Assembly (NCBI RefSeq): GCF_023053635.1
Contig: NC_086175.1
Coordinates: 122,896,740-122,960,739, forward strand
DNA length: 64,000 nucleotides
Direction: 5' to 3'
Source of the DNA: Elgaria multicarinata webbii
Taxonomy: Eukaryota > Chordata > Lepidosauria > Squamata > Anguidae
A program made the position numbers and the translations under genes. Of this stretch, positions 32,454 to 43,352 are shown one piece after another (position 1 is the first letter of the stretch; every line of letters begins with the position of its first letter). A model generated the notes under the pieces. It did no database searches. It worked only from the letters and a program-made list of their open reading frames with translations, and was not told the origin of the DNA.

Positions 32454-32922
32454 CACCAGAGGGCACGCTGGTACAAGTCCCTCCGTTCTGGCAAGGGCTC
32501 CTCTCGCAAGCGTCGGGATACAGCACACAGCCCAGCTTCAGTTCCGTCAGGCCGACCACTTCCGCAAAGCTGCTGCGCTTGTTCTGCAGCGGCAGCTCGT
32601 TGTTGTTCAAGACGACGGAATCCAAGCAACCCTGGAAGCCGCTCAAGACCTGCGTGGTCCTCTTGTCCATCAGGCTTCGGACGTTGTCCACCTGCACCTG
32701 GGCTCCGAAGTACACGGAGCTGTCGGTGCTCAGCGTCTGGAAGTAGAGCGGGGGCTTGCGCCGCTCCACGTAGCTGTCGTCCAGCGACAGGCTGGTGAAG
32801 TTCCGATTCAACTCGAGGAAGACCGAGTGCCAGCCCCCGTCGTTAACCGCCCTGCCGGAAATACCCAGGATGCCCGGGCCGGTTCCGCAGTCCAACTGGA
32901 ACCACAGCTTGCCGTCCACAAT
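32454..32922 (-). CDS. FAT3: FAT3 exon: rest of laminin G domain and start of EGF-like 2
   Basis: A 469-nt exon begins [20 protein letters not shown] and carries the rest of the laminin G domain, including [20 protein letters not shown] and [20 protein letters not shown]. It then starts the second EGF-like module ([20 protein letters not shown]). It begins in phase 0 after CCATAG and ends with one base of a Gly codon at a GTGAAT donor. An ORF can be read past the donor into the intron, but the next exon (GYQCSC) gives the family sequence, so the splice site is preferred. The exon is clearly more GC-rich than its flanking introns. Confidence 0.96.
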
Positions 32923-33096
32923 CTATGGAAGGAAAGCAAAAGATCAGGGAGGCAAAGTTTGCAAGTCTGCCCTCGCTTTTCTTCTGGCCCTTTTGCAGGA
33001 AAGCTGCAATGCAACATAGCTGGTATCGGCACGGGTGCTGTTTCTGGTTGCAGCAGGACTGTACTTACATTCAACTGAGTTTTAGAACAGCCACGT

Positions 33097-33302
33097 GTAA
33101 GACATCAGGAAAAACTTCCTGACTGTTAGAGCAGTATGACAATGGAACCAGTTACCTAGGGAGGTTGTGGGCTCTCCCACACTAGAGGCCTTCAAGAGGC
33201 AGCTGGACAACCATCTGTCAGGGATGCTTTAGGGTGGATTCCTGCATTGAGCAGGGGGTTGGACTCGATGGCCTTCCAACTCTACTGTTCTATGATTCTA
33301 GG
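33097..33302 (+). mobile_element. CR1 LINE 3' end
   Basis: AGACATCAGGAAAAACTTCC through GCAGGGGGTTGGACTCGATG to CTGTTCTATGATTCTA. It matches the copy at 24556-24900. Confidence 0.85.
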
Positions 33303-33549
33303 GATTGTCCATCATTATGGATGGACGGACTTACTCACGGCCGGCTCCGTCGGGCACCCTTTGAGGCCCAGTGAGCATCCAAAGGAGCTGCGAGGCTGCG
33401 CACAATGAAGAGTCTGGAAATTGTATATTTCCTACGTTGCATAAATGGTGGCTGTAAAGGCCTCATTTACACAAGATTCAAAATGTGGGAGTCTGGTGGG
33501 GAATCCGACAGACTCCTGGACTCATTCAGGCACCTGCGACATCCCTATG
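33302..33549. repeat. TAGGGATG-family element (compact copy)
   Basis: It begins TAGGGATTGTCCATCATTAT and ends GCACCTGCGACATCCCTA. It contains GGCTGTAAAGGCCTCATTTA followed by CACAAG without interruption. The same site in the copy at 39413-40054 is split by an L2 insertion. Confidence 0.55.
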
Positions 33550-33747
33550 TAACATTGTTGTGAACAAGGCCACTTGGAGATTTGTTCACACATACCTTTT
33601 AATGCACGACTAGGTAACAGTAAAGACCTGTCTCCCTATGAGAATTTATTTGCACCTTTTCTTCCCACTAGGGCCGTGCACAAAATGGCGGATTCTACAC
33701 AAAATGGCCACCATGCTTCAGAATTCTGAAGCCGAAGCTTGCATAGC

Positions 33748-34045
33748 TAGGGTGACCATATGAAAAGGAGGACGGGGCTCCTGTATCTTTAACAGTAATG
33801 TAGAAAAGGGAATTTCAGCAGGTGTCTATTGAAGAGGATGAAATTCCCTCTTCATCACAACAGTTAAAGCTGCAGAAGCCCTGCCCTCTTTTGTATCTGG
33901 TTACTCTACTATAGCTAGTGTAGCTTTAACTGTTGTGATGAAGAGGGAATTTCACCCTCTTCAATTGACACCTGCTGAAATTCCCTTTTCTACATTACTG
34001 TTAAAGATACAGGAGCCCTGTCCTCCTTTTCATATGGTCACCCTA
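33748..34045. mobile_element. hAT-type MITE, palindromic (copy 2)
   Basis: It is 298 bp long and begins TAGGGTGACCATATG and ends CATATGGTCACCCTA. It is flanked by a perfect 8-bp duplication TGCATAGC (33740-33747 and 34046-34053). The two halves are reverse complements over most of their length. The 8-bp duplication places it in the hAT superfamily. Confidence 0.9.
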
Positions 34046-34256
34046 TGCATAGCCCTAGTATATAGTAGGGTAAACAACGTAACTTTTAAAGGGTATTTAT
34101 TAGGATAAGCGATGTAACTTTATTAAGGTAAGCAACGCCTTCCACCAGTGCAGGCTACAGGCTTTTTGAGGCAAGACAACCTAAGGCCTCCTCACTGGGT
34201 CTACCTTCTCAGTGCCATTCTCACTAGCTGCTATTGCTCCTCCCCCTCATTGATAC

Positions 34257-34362
34257 CATAGAATCATGGAATCATAGAATAGCAGAGTTGGAAGGGGCCT
34301 ACAAAGCCATCGAGTCCAACCCCCTGCTCAATGCAGGAATCCACCCTAAAGCATCCCTTTGC
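34257..34362 (-). mobile_element. CR1 LINE 3' end fragment
   Basis: ACCATAGAATCATGGAATCA, then AGAGTTGGAAGGGGCCTACA and CCAACCCCCTGCTCAATGCA. It is truncated to about 105 bp. Confidence 0.85.
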
Positions 34363-35120
34363 TTGATAGGCAGAGCCAGGGAGAAGTAGACTATGGCATC
34401 TCTGGCTCTTCCTTCTCCCCATCTCCATGCCTACTGTTGAAGCCGGCCGTGCTCCCCACCTCAGAAATCCTTGAAGAAATTATGCACGCACACACATGCA
34501 TGTAGAGAGCGAAAAATTTCCTGAAATTGTAGAATGGGAGTTGGCACAGCAGTAGTTTAAATGCAAAACTGAACGGAGAACAGTAAATTGTGAAATATAG
34601 TAGGAACCATTCATGTGGACAGATTCCAGCTCCCCCTACAGATTCTCTTCCCCTGCATATTATATGCATGCAACTTCCAGAAAATCTATTCTACCCTGAA
34701 AACTGGATCATATACACATCACTACAGATATAACACACTTTTCAGTCTACCTAAACGAAATGCCGAAGACGCATTTACAAAATAAGTACTTGCCTTATAT
34801 ATATTTCTGAAGTAACACTTCAGACCATGGTGCAAAGATAGGATTTATATTTTCTTATTTCATCCTTCCTCTTTGTTCTTGGTTCCTTTCTCTATTTTCT
34901 CTTGATTATTTTCCCTCTTTAGTGTTTACTAGCTTCTTTAGTTAAATAAAAGGATACTGCTAAATTCTTACAGTTGGAAGATTAACATTGCTAATGAATA
35001 TTGTCTTCTGTAGTTTACAATTGTGTACTTACAGGACACTGCAATACACAGCACACGGTGAATAGACTGAAATATTGCAATGACATAGGACGACATCAGG
35101 TGGTGAACATTCTGGAAATC
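34363..35120. other. Unassigned AT-rich intronic DNA
   Basis: No recognised repeat or coding signal is seen between the CR1 fragment and the hAT element. T-rich stretches lie at 34850-34930. Confidence 0.35.
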
Positions 35121-35128
35121 ACATAACC

Positions 35129-35719
35129 TAGAGTGACCATATGACTGGATTTGCCCGGATTTGTCCGGGTTTTTGGTGACAAATCCGGGAGGGGGAGGGG
35201 AAATCTGGATTTTTCCAGTCTTCCCCAGCCAAAGAGCTGCTCTAATGGGAATTAACAAAAATGCTTATAACTCCGTCATTTTTAAAGATAAAGACATGAA
35301 ACTTGGCACGATGGTAGCTCTTAGGAAGGGCTTTAGTCATACCAAATTTGAAACAGATCCGTTCATCCATTGATTTTTTAGGAATTTTTTAATAATTGAG
35401 GTTTTAAAATTATTATTTTTAAAATCGTCATTTTTAAAGATAAAGAGATGACACTTTAAACCATAATAGGTTTTAGGTAGAGCTTTAGCCACACCAAATT
35501 TGAAACAGATCCATGCATCCATTCATTTTTTTGGAATTTTTTAAAATTTGAGGTTTAAAATTTATTTTGTAGAACAGATTTGTCTTAAATGTGTGCTGTA
35601 AAATCAGACATGTGACCAAGGCTATGTTCGGGCGGGCACGCCCCCTTGGTGCTAGACACACACCCTTGGGGGCCGACCATGTTGTCCTCCTTTATGATTT
35701 CCAAAATATGGTCACCCTA
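35129..35719. mobile_element. Larger hAT-type non-autonomous element with internal duplication
   Basis: It is 591 bp long and begins TAGAGTGACCATATG and ends ATATGGTCACCCTA. It is flanked by a perfect 8-bp duplication ACATAACC (35121-35128 and 35720-35727). The ends match the short palindromic copies but the interior differs. It holds two tandem copies of about 140 bp, starting near 35277 and 35427, each with CATTTTTAAAGATAAAGA and ACCAAATTTGAAACAGATCC. No transposase frame is present. Confidence 0.88.
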
Positions 35720-36397
35720 ACATAACCAAATGCGTTACTGAACAGTGATGGGCGAGCCACCCACGGATTGACTTGGAAATGAGCTACAGCCCCCCCCCCC
35801 CGCAAATTGGAGAACTGCTCTTTTAATTTCTGAGCCAATCCAAAATTCTCCTCCTCTCCACAACCATCTGACAGTCAGGGATCACTTGCAAACCTCCCAG
35901 ATTTTTCACTGTCAATTGGCAATTGTTACTCAACCAGGAGAGGTCTAGACAAGGCTTCTCCTGACTGTCCAAAGTGGTGATTTGGGTGTGGGGGCGCAGT
36001 CTGAGTGGATGGGAGTGGGGTAATCCTAGAATTCATATCCAGCTTTAATTGTAATCCAATCCACAGAAGAATTCAGTGGGTTGGTGTTTGTTTTTTTTTT
36101 TTTTTGCAATTCTAGCTTCTTCTATGAGATGAGCATTGCAAGTCTCTGAAGTTTGTATCTGATGGGTAGATGGACCCACACCTGTCTTTGTCAGGTGCTT
36201 GCTGCTACTACTCAATGCTGCTCGTGCTTCTGTGTGAGCTTCTAAACGGACTGCTGAATGCCCGATGAAGCCGCGAGGCTGTCCGTCTACCAAGTGAGCC
36301 ATCATTGTTGCGCAACAATGGCAGTTCAGGGTTTTACAGGAAGAGGCCATCTATGCAACATTACAAGTGTGATTGCTCCCCTTTATGGCTGCCATTT

Positions 36398-36462
36398 TTA
36401 TCATTTATTTCATTTCTATACTGCCCAATAGCCGAAGCTCTGTAGGTGGTTTACAACAGTTT
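36398..36462 (-). mobile_element. L2-type LINE 3' tail fragment
   Basis: TATCATTTATTTCATTTCTA, then TACTGCCCAATAGCCGAAGC and TCTGTAGGTGGTTTACA is the reversed L2-like terminus. It sits inside sequence with GTTGCGCAACAATGGC motifs on both sides (36308, 36506), so it may have split an older TAGGGATG-like element. Confidence 0.6.
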
Positions 36463-38543
36463 TGCGGAACATGACCCTCCTGGAAACCCCCGAACTCTAA
36501 GTCTTGCGCAACAATGGCGGCTTGCTAGGAGGACGGGTGGTTGCTGGATCTTGCCAAACTGCTGGGTGCTTGACGAATAGGTCTGAAAGCACACTGGGGC
36601 TCAGCAAGTGGGGCCTGGGAGGTCAGCACGGAGGGTTTCGTCAGACTACACTGCCCAGGCAGACTTTTGCGACACCCCTAATCTGGGGAACGGTCCAGTG
36701 AGGTTTAGTGGCTTCTCTATTTGTAACTTGCAGCAGAAGGGACTATGTGGGCCATGTGTGGGAGAGAACCAGCTAGTTTATCCTCCTCAACCCGCTCCCC
36801 ACATGCAACACAATGCATGTGACATATGGCATGATGAGCCCATTTCTATTGTCTCTCCCCACCTCGACCTCGCGATTTTGACTGTGTGAATCAATCTGGG
36901 ATGTTGAACCTCTCCTAGCCTGAGGGCTGAATTCCTTTTCAGAGAAGCTCTGGAGGGCACATTCCAGTGGTGGGCGGTGCCGAAGGCAAAAGGGGTGCAA
37001 CCAACATGCCCCAAATAGCAGTAGATTGTAGCTTAAAGCTCTTACTGCCAGAAACTATGTCTTAGGAGCCGCGTCTCAACCTTTCAGAGTGGGGGGAAAA
37101 TTGTGCAGAAGACAGGAAATGACCAAATGATGGGGGGGGGGGTCGTCGGGGGAAAGGCAGCATGACCTTCAGGGAACCCCAGGGGGATGGATTGGGAACT
37201 CCAGAAGGCCAGAATTGGCCCCCAGAACTGAAGTTCTGCACCCATGGCATTAGCCTTCACGTGGAACACCTGTTTCAAATGCTGGACTTCATGTGGGGTA
37301 CCTGTGTCACCACAGAAGGGGCTCATGAGTAATGCAAATGAAATTTGCATGTGTTACCCCTCCTCCTCCCTTCTGCACCTCGATTGGCCGCCTCCTTCTC
37401 TTTCCCCCTCCCTGCTGGTGGTAGCAGCCTAACTGCACACCAGCTTCTGGGGCCCGCCTTCACACCACACTGACTGGTAGAGCAAGGCTGTCTGTCATCC
37501 TGCTGGCATGTTTGGTGCAGAGGAAATTAATTCCTATTAAAGCTCGAGCTTTGAACTTTTTCAAACTTTCAAATATTTTTTTTTTGCACATCTACAGTGC
37601 TCAAGCTTCAGTTTAAAACAAAAATGATCACAATCGGTCTGGTAGATCTCGAGTATTACAGTATTCTTATATAAAATAATTGTGATGACGACGATGATTA
37701 ACATTATTGTTATTATAATCTTCTTCTTAAAATGTATAAGGTTATTATCTTAACTAAAGCCTAGGCTCTCAGGGTGACGTACACAATTAAAACATAATAA
37801 AATCAACAAAATAATTAACTCAAAAATACATATACTTATTATATGTGCATCTACAGAAAGCCTCATGAAACTGACCATGCAAGAGGGTATGAAGGAACCT
37901 CTAAAGGGTGATACAAATTGGTGCACTTTGATTGCTTCACCAAATAAGCAAAATGAGATGAACGGGCGCCGTACATCATTTTAGAATATTAGCCTAGCAA
38001 AGGTGCTTGGCTGTCATCCATATCTGCATATCAGCATTGGCTATAAAACCATCCAGTGGTCCTTTGGGACCTCCCTAAACTGGCAAAGTCCATCTGCAGC
38101 CACAGGACGTGAATACAAAATAGTGCCTAGCCATCCATCTAGGGGAATATTTAGTTAGTGGGATTACATTTCGGGTTCGTTTGAGCAAAATGGCAGATTT
38201 AATTAAAATATTACTTTCTCCAGCTCCTGCAACACCTGGGATCACATCCAAGGCTTCTTGCTTCTTAGCCAATGGATGTTTCCGGCAAGCCTTCTCTGGT
38301 ATAACATATGACTGCCTCACACTCGTCCGTATTGAATTTTATGGAATAAGCCCACAGATACATTACCAAGTGCCACCCGTCAGTTGCAAGGAAACAGTAG
38401 CAGTGTTGTATTTAATCATTCCTGTCTACTGCTGACAACACAGGCTCCACTAGTCCTTTATTGGACGATGGAGAATAACGGTTCTAAGGGTGATGATGCA
38501 GATCTCAGGAAGTTTTATGGATCTGCGGAGTAGCCAGTAGGTA
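36463..38543. other. Unassigned intronic DNA
   Basis: No gene is visible. There are short G-rich (37132-37142), T-rich (37572-37587) and GATGAC/TTAT-rich (37680-37730) stretches. Parts near 36500-36660 and 37080-37350 may be TAGGGATG-like or other old DNA elements, but I cannot define ends. Confidence 0.3.
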
Positions 38544-38960
38544 GGGATGCTGTGAGTGCCCAAATGGGACCAGGAGTTGTTGGAATCCCCGACATGACTG
38601 TGGACCTGAATGCTCGCGAGGCCCAGGGGAGTGCTCAGCCACCGCCTGTCCACACACCGAAATTGTGCACTTCCCCTTCCTGAGTCAATGGAGCATTCGC
38701 GTCTTTACTCTTGCGTCAATGGGTCCCTTAAAGCCACCATTGCTGCCGGGGGGGGAGGGAGGAGTGCGCAATTTTCAGAGGCAAATGAAATCACGCAATT
38801 CTCCTGTTGCATCAATGGTGGCTACCAATGACGCAGGAAGGGGAAGTACACAATTTGAGTGCATGGACAGGTGGCTGCCCAGCAAGTAAGGGCAGGTGGG
38901 TGGTAGCAGGGTGAGCGCCTGCTGAGGTGACCATAGCCAAGTTTGCCCACATCTACCAGT
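38544..38960. repeat. Putative TAGGGATG-family element
   Basis: It begins TAGGGATGCTGTGAGTGCCC, close to the start at 39415 (TAGGGATGCTGTGGGTGCCC). Internally, GCATCAATGGTGGCTACC and its mirrored AAAGCCACCATTGCTGCC form an inverted pair. The right end is uncertain. Confidence 0.45.
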
Positions 38961-39412
38961 AACAGAACCTAGAAGGTCTCTAGTTTTCACTCAGTCACTT
39001 CCCACTAAGAGTTCAGTCCTGTTATCTTGGCTCAGAACCTGGTCCTTCCACAGAAGCAGAGTGCTTTCCTAATCCCAACCAGGGCTCTGTGAACCTTGGT
39101 TTGTCTGATGGTCGGAACCCCAAACCAACCACTGTTTACAACTGGCAGCATCGGCAGCACCAGGGAGTTTGAAATGAAACTTCCCTGAAGCACTGGCTTG
39201 CTCACCAGCTGACAGCATTTAACGATTTATTACATTTATATCCCACCCTTTTTCCTCCAAGGAAACCAAGGCGGCATACATAATCCTCCTCCGCCTCTCC
39301 ATTTTATCCTAACAACAACAACAACAACAACCCTGTGAGGTAGGTTGGGCTGACAGTCTATGATTGGCCCAAAGTCATTGAGTGAGCTTCCATGGACGAG
39401 TGGGGACTAGAA

Positions 39413-40054
39413 CTAGGGATGCTGTGGGTGCCCGATTGGGTGTGGGAGTCCGCATTCACCTCCCCCTGGAGCTAGATGGGTGCCTCCAGCATGTTTGCGG
39501 TCTCTGATGAGCACCCGGCATCTGCCCCATCCTGAGCCTCCATTGTGCGCGACTATGTAAGGTCTGGAAATTACGTAATTTCCCCTGTTGCGTAAGTGGT
39601 GGCCGTAAAGGCCCCATTGTGAGGCAGGTGGCTACCAGGAGAAGGGCCTTCTCTGCTGTGGCACCCCGGCTGTGAAATGAGCTCCCTAAGGAGGTTCGCT
39701 TGGCACCTACATTATATGCTTTTAGACGCCAGGTGAAGACCTTTTTATTCTCCCAGCATTTTAACAATCTATAAATACATTTTAACATGGTGTTTTAAAT
39801 TTGTAATTTTGCATTGCCGCTGTTTTTATCTGGTTGAGCTTTTATATTGTATTTTATGATATGGTTTTTATACTGTTGTTTTATACTTTGAATGGTTTTA
39901 ATTTTTGTGAACCGCCCAGAGAGCTCCGGCTATTGGGCGGTATAGAAATGTAATAAATAAATAAATAAATAAAAATAAATACACAAGAGTAAAGGCACAT
40001 GCAGCAGGACGAGCATCTGACGAATTGGACCTGGGTGAGTTCACCCATCCCTAG
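39413..40054. mobile_element. TAGGGATG-family element inserted in a SINE and itself split by L2
   Basis: The left end CTAGGGATGCTGTGGGTGCC and the right end GTGAGTTCACCCATCCCTAG lie within the SINE. GAAC flanks both sides if the ends are TAGGGATG and CATCCCTA. The internal piece GGCCGTAAAGGCCCCATT is cut by the L2 copy and resumes at ACACAAGAG. Confidence 0.7.
39619..39980 (+). mobile_element. L2-type LINE 3' end inside a TAGGGATG element
   Basis: AGGCAGGTGGCTACCAGGAG, CTTCTCTGCTGTGGCACCCC, AGGTGAAGACCTTTTTATTC and GAACCGCCCAGAGAGCTCCG are the L2-like 3' end, closing with TAATAAATAAATAAATA. It is the youngest of three nested layers. Confidence 0.85.
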
Positions 40055-40166
40055 AACTCAAGGCGGCTCTCAGTCCAACACTCTAACCACTACACCACAC
40101 TGGATCTCCGGTAGCCTTAAATAGAGAAGAGTTGGATCTACAGGAGGGCTTTCTGATTTACTAGGA

Positions 40167-40308
40167 TACCCTTCTACAACCTGGGGCCTTCTAGATATGT
40201 AGGACTGCAGCTCCCATTATTCTCAGCCAGCAATGCCACTAATGCAGAGAATGATGGGGGTTGCAGTCCAACACACTTGTCGATCACCAGGTTGGGGAAC
40301 TCTGCGCT
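40167..40308. mobile_element. Palindromic MITE (CCTCCAGATGTTT family)
   Basis: TACAACCTGGGGCCTTCTAG, then GGACTGCAGCTCCCATTAT, are mirrored by ATGATGGGGGTTGCAGTCCA and CACCAGGTTGGGGAACTCT. Confidence 0.7.
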
Positions 40309-40366
40309 AGTATTTTATGCATCAAATGAAAACAAAACAGTGTTGCTACACAGGGCTCCTGGTTAT

Positions 40367-41056
40367 TGTGGCGTTACACCCCACAAGTCAATTCCAAATG
40401 TATGTCTGCAGTTTGTAAGTCTGTGGTTTTTAGAATGTTGGCCTGAGTGGGCGGAGTTAGAATGTCTTGGGAGGGGGAAGGAGTGATATATAAGGGCATG
40501 ACTGAGGGGATTGGGAGTTCTTTTCAGAAGTTCTTTTCAGGGAAACTTTTCAGGGAGACTTGTTAGGTACTCTTAGAGTCTGTAGTGCTCTCTGTATTTA
40601 TGGTACCTAAGTTCTGGGAAATTTGAGGGTCAGTGTAGTGCGTGGTGTCTTTAGGGTGTGGTGTGCACGTAGTGGAAGTACATTAATCAATACTGAGAAT
40701 AAAGAAAGTTCAAGAGTGATTGTGTGAGAAAAAGGAAAGCGCGAATGTGAATGAGTGACCGGATTGTATGAAAGGTTTCAAAAAGGTTTTTAAATGTTGT
40801 TATTTGAAACAAAGCTTATGAACTTTTAAAAATAAATTTTGATTGTTTGTTTTAAAACTACCACAAAAATCCCACGTGTGTTTGGCGTTTATCATCTTAA
40901 GTTTACACATTCAGCACCCACTCTGACAATCATTCACCTAAGCAGATATAACTCACAGCGCATTATTATATATATTAAAATCCTTCTCCATTTTAAACCC
41001 CTTTCTCCACATAGTTTGGAGGAAGGTGGTTCTTATCCCTTGCCTCAGGCATAACA
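40367..41056 (+). mobile_element. Possible LTR-type retroelement fossil, copy A
   Basis: The segment begins TGTGGCGTTACACCCCACAA and ends near ATAACA. It has a TATA-like GATATATAAGG about 115 nt from its start. AAGCGGTGGTGCTTAG follows. The second segment at 42021-42505 has the same start, TATA position and following motif, which suggests a long terminal repeat with adjoining leader. No protein-coding part is visible, and it looks like a broken, old copy. Confidence 0.4.
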
Positions 41057-42020
41057 AGCGGTGGTGCTTAGTTTGAGCAGGGAGTAGCCTCGGCCGGGTC
41101 TGGTGTTCAGAGCCTGTGTCGCCCCATAAGAAGTGGTGGCAGACGTGAGGTCTGGTGTTCAGAGCCTGTGTCATGGCAGTTATCCCTACCAGTAATTTTC
41201 TCAGATGATCCGGCTACTGGATGTATCAGCCAGCTGTAAGTAAAATGCCAAACTAGATATGAGGATAGCAGCAGGACTGTGTGCTGGAATATGGAATGGG
41301 CCCAAACACGTAGAAAGGGATGGGAACTTTTCTTTTTAAATACTTTAATAAATGTATGCATAATGAAACCATACTTGGGCTAAAAGCAAACCATAAAACC
41401 GACCGAAGGGCACTTTTGGGAAATGCGCCAAATTGCAAAGCCAGTCTGCATCTTGAGGGGAGGGGCTGCAGGGCTTAAGTAGTGGCTATGGGGAGGGTAC
41501 CATACCCAAAACCTGAGCACTTTGTTTACAGTTAAAATCGGTAAGGATGTTGCGGGTATCTGGCTGGCTCCAGAAATCTGGTGGGCAGCCCCTGTCCAGA
41601 TCCCCAGACCCAGCTCACCGACCCATGGGGCACTCGCAGGGGCCGCATGATCCGCGAGCATCCCATATCTGCCCACTTCCCCTGCAAGCTGCCTGCTTCC
41701 CGTGCGAGTCGCCCACTTCTCCCAATTGTCCGTAAATGATGGGCCCCAGAAAGTGTGCAGATCTGATCCTGCACATCCTGGCTGCAATAAACAGCCCTAA
41801 TCTCGCAGAAATGGCTATTTACGGCAGCCATTGGGTGCAAGATCAGGTCAGCGGGGAGAAGCGGGTGGCTCGTCGGGGAAGTGGGTGGCTGCAAGGTGCT
41901 CCCGGACCGTGCAGCGAGCCATCCAGGGGCTCACGCAAGCGAATGGCAGCAGTGAGGCCACGAGGTCCCGGCGCTCCCGGACCCTGGTAATTTGTCAATT
42001 CTTAAAAATCGGATGCCCCC
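41057..42020. other. DNA between the two LTR-like segments
   Basis: GTCTGGTGTTCAGAGCCTGT occurs twice, starting near 41099 and 41151, a short tandem duplication that includes AAGTGGTGGCAGACG. The GC-rich part 41550-41990 may be another DNA element. No coding signal is recognised. Confidence 0.3.
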
Positions 42021-42505
42021 TGTGGCGTTATCCCACAATTGATTATCTTGTATATGTCTAGATTTGTATGTCTGGTAAGTACGGAATGTTAGAACTGAGC
42101 GGGTGTGGTTTATGATGTAATAGGTGGTGCGGGGGAAGAGTATATAAGGAGAGTGTTGGGAGTTTGTGAGATGTGTGAGGAGAGTTATTTAGTTGTAGAG
42201 TAAGAAGAGTTTGGATTCTAAGGATTTTGGATTGGTATGAAGAGAGCAAGGTGGTTGGTGTGTTGGGAGATTAGATTAGGCAGGATTGAAAGTATTACAT
42301 TTTTGTTTAAAGCTTTTAAATAACAAATGTATTATTTTGTTAGCTACCAAACACCACGTGTCAACTTGGCATTATTTACCTGCCCTACAGTTATTAAATA
42401 CCCACACCAGATTATACCCACAGTATGTTTTGAGAGCTCCTATATTAAACCTGTTTCCCTCATAGCTAGGGGAAAGGTTTTATTTAACCCTCCCTCAGGT
42501 TTTCA
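42021..42505 (+). mobile_element. Possible LTR-type retroelement fossil, copy B
   Basis: It begins TGTGGCGTTATCCCACAATT and has TATATAAGG at 42141. It shares CACCACGTGTCAACTTGGCA with the CCACGTGTGTTTGGCGTT of copy A. It ends TTTTCA, followed by AGTGGTGGCGTTTGG. The two copies are diverged, so they are probably separate insertions or subfamilies rather than the two ends of one young element. Confidence 0.4.
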
Positions 42506-42691
42506 AGTGGTGGCGTTTGGCCTGAAAAGAGTTTATGCGACGGGCCTAGTGTAAAGGTCTGTGATGTTGCCCCCCCCCCCTTGTTTCCCTGCAACTAGGG
42601 CTGTTTGATGTGTTTAGACAGACAGCACCACTGCTATTGTGACCAGTTTGGACTGAAGCTAAAATGGATGAGCAGAGGCCTTGTATGGTGT

Positions 42692-42695
42692 ATTT

Positions 42696-42735
<40 letters not shown>

Positions 42736-42785
42736 TTACATTTTTATACCGCCCAATAGCCGAAGCTTTCTGGGTGGTTCACAGT
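42692..42785 (-). mobile_element. L2-type LINE 3' tail
   Basis: A TTTA repeat (42695-42737) is followed by TTATACCGCCCAATAGCCGA and AGCTTTCTGGGTGGTTCACA. It is the reversed L2-like terminus. Confidence 0.75.
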
Positions 42786-42872
42786 GGATACTGTGTGTAT
42801 CCACTCAGCAAGGGACAGAGAGGTGCTGAAAAATCCACCCTCAGTATGTTGCTCCAGGTGTTTTTCTCCTTT

Positions 42873-43352
42873 CATAGAATCACAGAATAGTAGAGTTGGA
42901 AGGGGCCTAAAAGGCCATCGAGTCCAACCCCCTGCTCAATGCAGGAATCCACCCTAAAGCATACTTGACAGATGGTTGTCCAGCTGCCTCTTGAAGGCCT
43001 CTAGTGTGGGAGAGCCCACAACCTCCCTAGATAACTGGTTCTATTGTCATACTGCTCTAACAGTCAGGAAGTTTTTCTTGATGTCCAGCCAGAATCTGGC
43101 TTCCTTTAACTTGAGCCCGTTATTCCGTGTCCTGCACTCTGGGAGGATCGAGAAGAGATCCTGGCCCTCCTCTGTGTGACAACCTTTTAAGTATTTGAAG
43201 AGGGCTATCATGTCTCCCCTCAGTCTTCTCTTCTCCAGGCTAAACATTCCCAGTTGTTTCCATCAATCCTCATAGGGCTTTGTTTCCAGACCCCTGATCA
43301 TCCTGGTTGCCCTCCTCTGAACACGCTCCAGCTTGCCTGCGTCCTTCTCGAT
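42873..43352 (-). mobile_element. CR1 LINE with ORF C-terminus
   Basis: The 3' end is TCATAGAATCACAGAATAGT. The minus-strand frame 43047-43247 reads [20 protein letters not shown], then GLKLKEARFWLDIKKNFLTV, the CR1 reverse-transcriptase end. Confidence 0.9.

Larger units (their letters stand above)
39228..40112 (-). mobile_element. tRNA-derived SINE split by a nested insertion
   Basis: The tail side (39228-39412) has TATATCCCACCCTTTTTCCT and ACAACCCTGTGAGGTAGG. The head side resumes at about 40055 with TCAAGGCGGCTCTCAGTCC and ACTACACCACACTGGATCTC. The SINE reads through when 39413-40054 is set aside. Confidence 0.8.
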
